Origin: Pseudomonas sp. Irchel s3f7
GTDB taxonomy: Bacteria; Pseudomonadota; Gammaproteobacteria; Pseudomonadales; Pseudomonadaceae
Length of the DNA: 64,000 nt
Reading direction: 5' to 3'
NCBI RefSeq assembly: GCF_900187615.1
Contig: NZ_FYDO01000004.1
Coordinates: 124,001-188,000, forward strand
The notes beneath the pieces are model-generated. The model did not search any database, was not told where the DNA came from, and saw only the letters and a list, made by a program, of their open reading frames with translations. Shown here in pieces: positions 62,796-64,000 of this stretch. The first letter of the stretch is position 1; the number at the start of each line of letters is the position of its first letter. The translations under genes and the position numbers were made by a program.

Positions 62796-63752
62796 ATGCT
62801 TTTATTGGTCGTCGTTATTGCGGTTTTCCTGGCCTGGAGCTGGTTGACCTACCCGGCCATCGGCTACTGGGTCTATGACTTGAACATGGCGGTCGAAGCC
62901 AAGCTGTACCGGTTGCACAAAATCGTCGTGCCAATACCCGAAATGACCGTTTCGACCTGGCAAGGCGGGCCTTACGAGGCGACCAGCAGTGTCTTGATGC
63001 TCCACGGTTTCAGTGCCGACAAGAACCTCTGGCTGCGTTTTGCCCGGCACTTTGTCGGCACCCATCGGGTGATCATCCCGGACATCGCCGGCCATGGCGA
63101 AACCGGCTTCAAGGCCGGTGGCGGCTATGACATCCCGCTGCAGGCCAAGCGGATGATCCAGTTGCTGGATGTTTGCGGTGTTGAGAAAGTTCATGTGATC
63201 GGCAATTCGATGGGCGGCTACATGGCTGCGTGGCTGGCGGCCCACTATCCGGATCGGATTGTCTCGGTGGCGCTGATCGACCCTGCCGGTGTCACTTCGC
63301 CCGAACCCAGCGATCTTGAGCGTCATTTGGCCAAAGGCCACAACCCGTTCCTGATCAACTCGCGCGAAGAGTTCCAGCGCTTCTACGCCATGACCATGGC
63401 GTCGCCGCCATGGGTGCCGAAACTGGTGCTGGATGCTGTTGCCCAGCGCTACGAACAGTCCAGGGATGATCTCGAAGAAATCTTCCGGGATTTTCGTGCC
63501 AGCCCGCCGATGGAACCCCACCTCCCCGACATCACCGCCCCCGCGCTGTTGCTTTGGGGCCGCAAGGACCGGTTGATCGACGTCAGCAGCGTGGCCATCT
63601 GGAGCAAGGGCATCGCCGATCTGCGCGTGGAAATCTGGGACGGCGTCGGCCACATGCCCATGGTCGAAGTGCCTGCCGGTTCAGCGCGTCTGTATCGGGA
63701 CTTTTTGGCATCACTGCGCTCGGAAAGCCCTCAGGATCAACGGCTGCACTAA
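62796..63752 (+). CDS. Membrane-anchored alpha/beta hydrolase (esterase/lipase)
   Basis: This 318-residue hydrolase has an N-terminal transmembrane anchor (1-20) and the fold motifs LMLHGFSADKNLWLRFARHF, the nucleophile elbow VIGNSMGGYMAAWLA (Ser about 137), Asp in LLWGRKDRLIDVSS and His in WDGVGHMPMVEVP. It resembles the PA2949-type esterase of Pseudomonas. It follows the Baeyer-Villiger gene by 21 bases with AGGGAG upstream, so the two form a ketone-to-ester-to-acid pair as known for P. fluorescens. Confidence 0.9.
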   Translation: MLLLVVVIAVFLAWSWLTYPAIGYWVYDLNMAVEAKLYRLHKIVVPIPEMTVSTWQGGPYEATSSVLMLHGFSADKNLWLRFARHFVGTHRVIIPDIAGHGETGFKAGGGYDIPLQAKRMIQLLDVCGVEKVHVIGNSMGGYMAAWLAAHYPDRIVSVALIDPAGVTSPEPSDLERHLAKGHNPFLINSREEFQRFYAMTMASPPWVPKLVLDAVAQRYEQSRDDLEEIFRDFRASPPMEPHLPDITAPALLLWGRKDRLIDVSSVAIWSKGIADLRVEIWDGVGHMPMVEVPAGSARLYRDFLASLRSESPQDQRLH

Positions 63753-63863
63753 AGATGCAGTCCTTTGAAGAATGAAGTTCGTCAGAATCTTCGTTTGTCG
63801 GCGTCGTGGAAGGCTGCGATCTTTTCTCCCATCCTTCACGTCACCGCGCCAGGAATCCTGTTC

Positions 63864-64000
63864 ATGAGCCACCCGAGTTTCGTCAGCCCAGACCTGATCC
63901 GCCAACGATTTTCCAAAGCGATGTCTGACATGTATCGCGAGGAAGTGCCGTTGTACGGCGCGTTGATGGCACTGGTGGAGCAAACCAACCGTCACGTGCT
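63864..64000 (+). CDS. DUF1338 / 2-oxoadipate dioxygenase-decarboxylase (HglS-like), 3' end beyond window
   Basis: The last 137 bases open a frame starting MSHPSFVSPDLIRQRFSKAM and continuing SDMYREEVPLYGALMALVEQ. This matches the N-terminus of DUF1338 proteins (HglS/YdcJ), Fe(II) enzymes that convert 2-oxoadipate to D-2-hydroxyglutarate in lysine breakdown. AGGAAT lies upstream of ATG 63864. Only the first ~45 residues are visible; family members are around 450 residues. Confidence 0.78.
   Translation, partial: MSHPSFVSPDLIRQRFSKAMSDMYREEVPLYGALMALVEQTNRHV

Overview
The window looks like a chromosomal stretch of a Pseudomonas of the P. fluorescens group. The support is high GC with GC-rich third codon positions, Pseudomonas-type gene sets (algD/algA, the phu haem cluster, dhcAB-atoB, aruFG, cobF, ftrA, pcs), and many palindromic REP/REPIN repeats of the TGTAGGAGC / TGTGGGAGC / TGTGGCGAGGGAGC classes. 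I saw no rRNA, tRNA, CRISPR array, integrase or transposase.

Layout. (1) 1-5.4 kb: a split alginate-type locus. An alginate-lyase-like gene (cut by the window edge) and an AlgG-like beta-helix gene run rightward and converge on a leftward algD-algA pair that supplies GDP-mannuronate; an AT-rich region of about 0.8 kb lies upstream of algD. (2) 6.3-10 kb: HxlR regulator divergent from a nitrilase and a GFA-fold protein, then a tandem universal stress protein. (3) 10.2-14.2 kb: a tight three-gene envelope operon (sialidase-like BNR protein, small membrane protein, LtaS-like transferase). (4) 14.4-24.4 kb: a metal-uptake block with a Fur-boxed TonB receptor, a Zur-like box before an acyltransferase-like membrane protein, a methyltransferase, a phuS remnant with intact phuTUV and a ChaN/PhuW lipoprotein, and a SCO1 plus PCu(A)C copper-delivery pair. 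(5) 25-28.7 kb: PotE antiporter with an inducible-type fold-I amino-acid decarboxylase. (6) 28.9-38.1 kb: small conserved genes, an internally deleted FadL-like porin, LigD, phosphatidylcholine synthase and others.

(7) 38.1-43.6 kb is a decayed, rearranged island. It holds remnants of a DUF4242 gene, an AraC regulator, a DipZ-type thioredoxin protein, a sensor kinase and an HvfC-like protein. Among them sits an intact two-gene unit: a 721-residue protein of unrecognised family overlapped by a LodB/halogenase-like flavoprotein. (8) 43.7-56.4 kb: methyltransferase, the dhcR / dhcA-dhcB-atoB carnitine and ketone-body catabolic locus, envelope proteins, an amino-acid binding protein, a rhodanese / FtrA pair, and cobF with a phosphatase. 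(9) 56.9-64 kb: an orphan aruF-aruG pair, a PA4872-type oxaloacetate decarboxylase, a MASE2-GGDEF cyclase, a Baeyer-Villiger monooxygenase plus esterase pair, and the start of a DUF1338 gene.

The most unusual material is the split alginate locus whose epimerase-like protein lacks the family's catalytic histidine, the unrecognised 721-residue protein plus flavoprotein unit inside a pseudogene graveyard, and repeated coincidence of REP elements with broken genes (phuS, hvfC). All calls come from reading the sequence and recalling family features; no database search was run.
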